NCBI GenBank assembly: GCA_947304475.1
Contig: CAMZBE010000111.1
Coordinates: 1-5,242, forward strand
Direction of reading: 5' to 3'
DNA from: an uncultured Clostridia bacterium
GTDB taxonomy: Bacteria > Bacillota > Clostridia > Oscillospirales > CAG-272
DNA: 5,242 bases
In this document: piece after piece, positions 4,999-5,242 of the stretch
How the letters are laid out: each line of letters begins with the position of its first letter
Position numbering within the stretch: position 1 is the stretch's first letter
Translations under genes and position numbers: made by a program
The notes under the pieces: model-generated
Told to the model about the DNA's origin: nothing
The model's database searches: none
What the model saw: the letters and a program-made list of their open reading frames with translations, nothing else

Positions 4999-5242
4999 GT
5001 GGAACGGGTAACGATCAGACGGATCAGCAGGATCACCCCCGAAAACGGGGAGAGCGAAACGGTCTCGGGCGAGTGGACCGGCGCGCTCCGGGAGACGCCG
5101 GACGAACTCCTGCTCACCTTTACCGAGCCGGTCGAGGGCGGGAAGGTGTTCAACCGCGTGATCCGGCGCGACGGGGTGCTGATCGTCGACCGACGCGGCG
5201 CGTCCTCGTCCCGCATTGAGTTCCGCGTGGGAGAAACGACGG
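4999..5242 (+). CDS. Probable DUF1934 (YwiB-like) beta-barrel protein, N-terminal part
   Basis: Open frame of 81 codons running off the right edge. It begins at GTG (4999), with GGAAGGGGGG (4983-4992) six bases upstream; no in-frame ATG lies near. The protein starts MERVTIRRISRITPENG and has alternating strands, with LLLTFTEPVEGGKVFNRVI (about residues 35-53) and DGVLIVDRRGASSSRIEF (56-73). The order of strands, and an RxG-like turn followed by a polar residue and an F before a Gly turn, resemble the small cytosolic DUF1934 family of Firmicutes. That family is lipocalin-like, usually about 140 residues, and its function is unknown. The assignment is from memory of the family pattern and is moderate; the end of the protein, which would hold the clearest motif, is missing. 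Confidence 0.62.
   Translation, partial: MERVTIRRISRITPENGESETVSGEWTGALRETPDELLLTFTEPVEGGKVFNRVIRRDGVLIVDRRGASSSRIEFRVGETT

Overview
The window looks like a chromosomal segment from a GC-rich member of the Clostridia (Oscillospirales/Christensenellales-like, the kind common in gut or rumen samples). This is inferred from strong GGAGG-type ribosome binding sites, consensus sigma-A promoters, a lipoprotein with a Thr/Ala linker and a Clostridia-style Cys/His module, a MinD-like/MgsA-like gene pair, and a likely DUF1934 gene. No RNA gene, insertion sequence, CRISPR array or phage gene was seen.

Region 1 (1-1720): the N-terminal two fifths or so of a MATE-family efflux transporter runs leftward off the window. 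A LysR-type regulator runs rightward from the same intergenic region. The two genes share one compact control region: two consensus TTGACA/TATAAT promoters point in opposite directions and share a palindromic -10 (TATAATTATA). A LysR-type dyad covers the transporter's -35, and a hairpin with a U-rich tail sits in the transporter's leader. The likely arrangement is a LysR protein controlling a divergent exporter and itself. A strong intrinsic terminator closes lysR.

Region 2 (1721-3444): a gene-free stretch with one long-range inverted repeat and a probable promoter is followed by a stand-alone gene for a 423-residue secreted lipoprotein. It has a lipobox, a Thr/Ala/Pro linker, two Cys/His (CxxC) segments and a beta-rich C-terminal domain I cannot assign with certainty. 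It ends at a clean intrinsic terminator.

Region 3 (3445-4971): a gene-free AT-rich leader carries a consensus promoter, followed by a two-gene operon. The first gene encodes a MinD/ParA-like ATPase in which the P-loop lysine is Cys. The second encodes a methylglyoxal-synthase-like protein in which both catalytic aspartates (E. coli D71 and D101) are replaced. The fold signatures are intact in both, so this looks like a co-transcribed pair of diverged, possibly non-catalytic proteins derived from the clostridial min/mgsA neighbourhood. It is the most interesting coding content here. A terminator-like hairpin follows.

Region 4 (4972-5242): the start of a GTG-initiated gene, probably of the DUF1934 (YwiB-like) beta-barrel family, is cut by the window edge.
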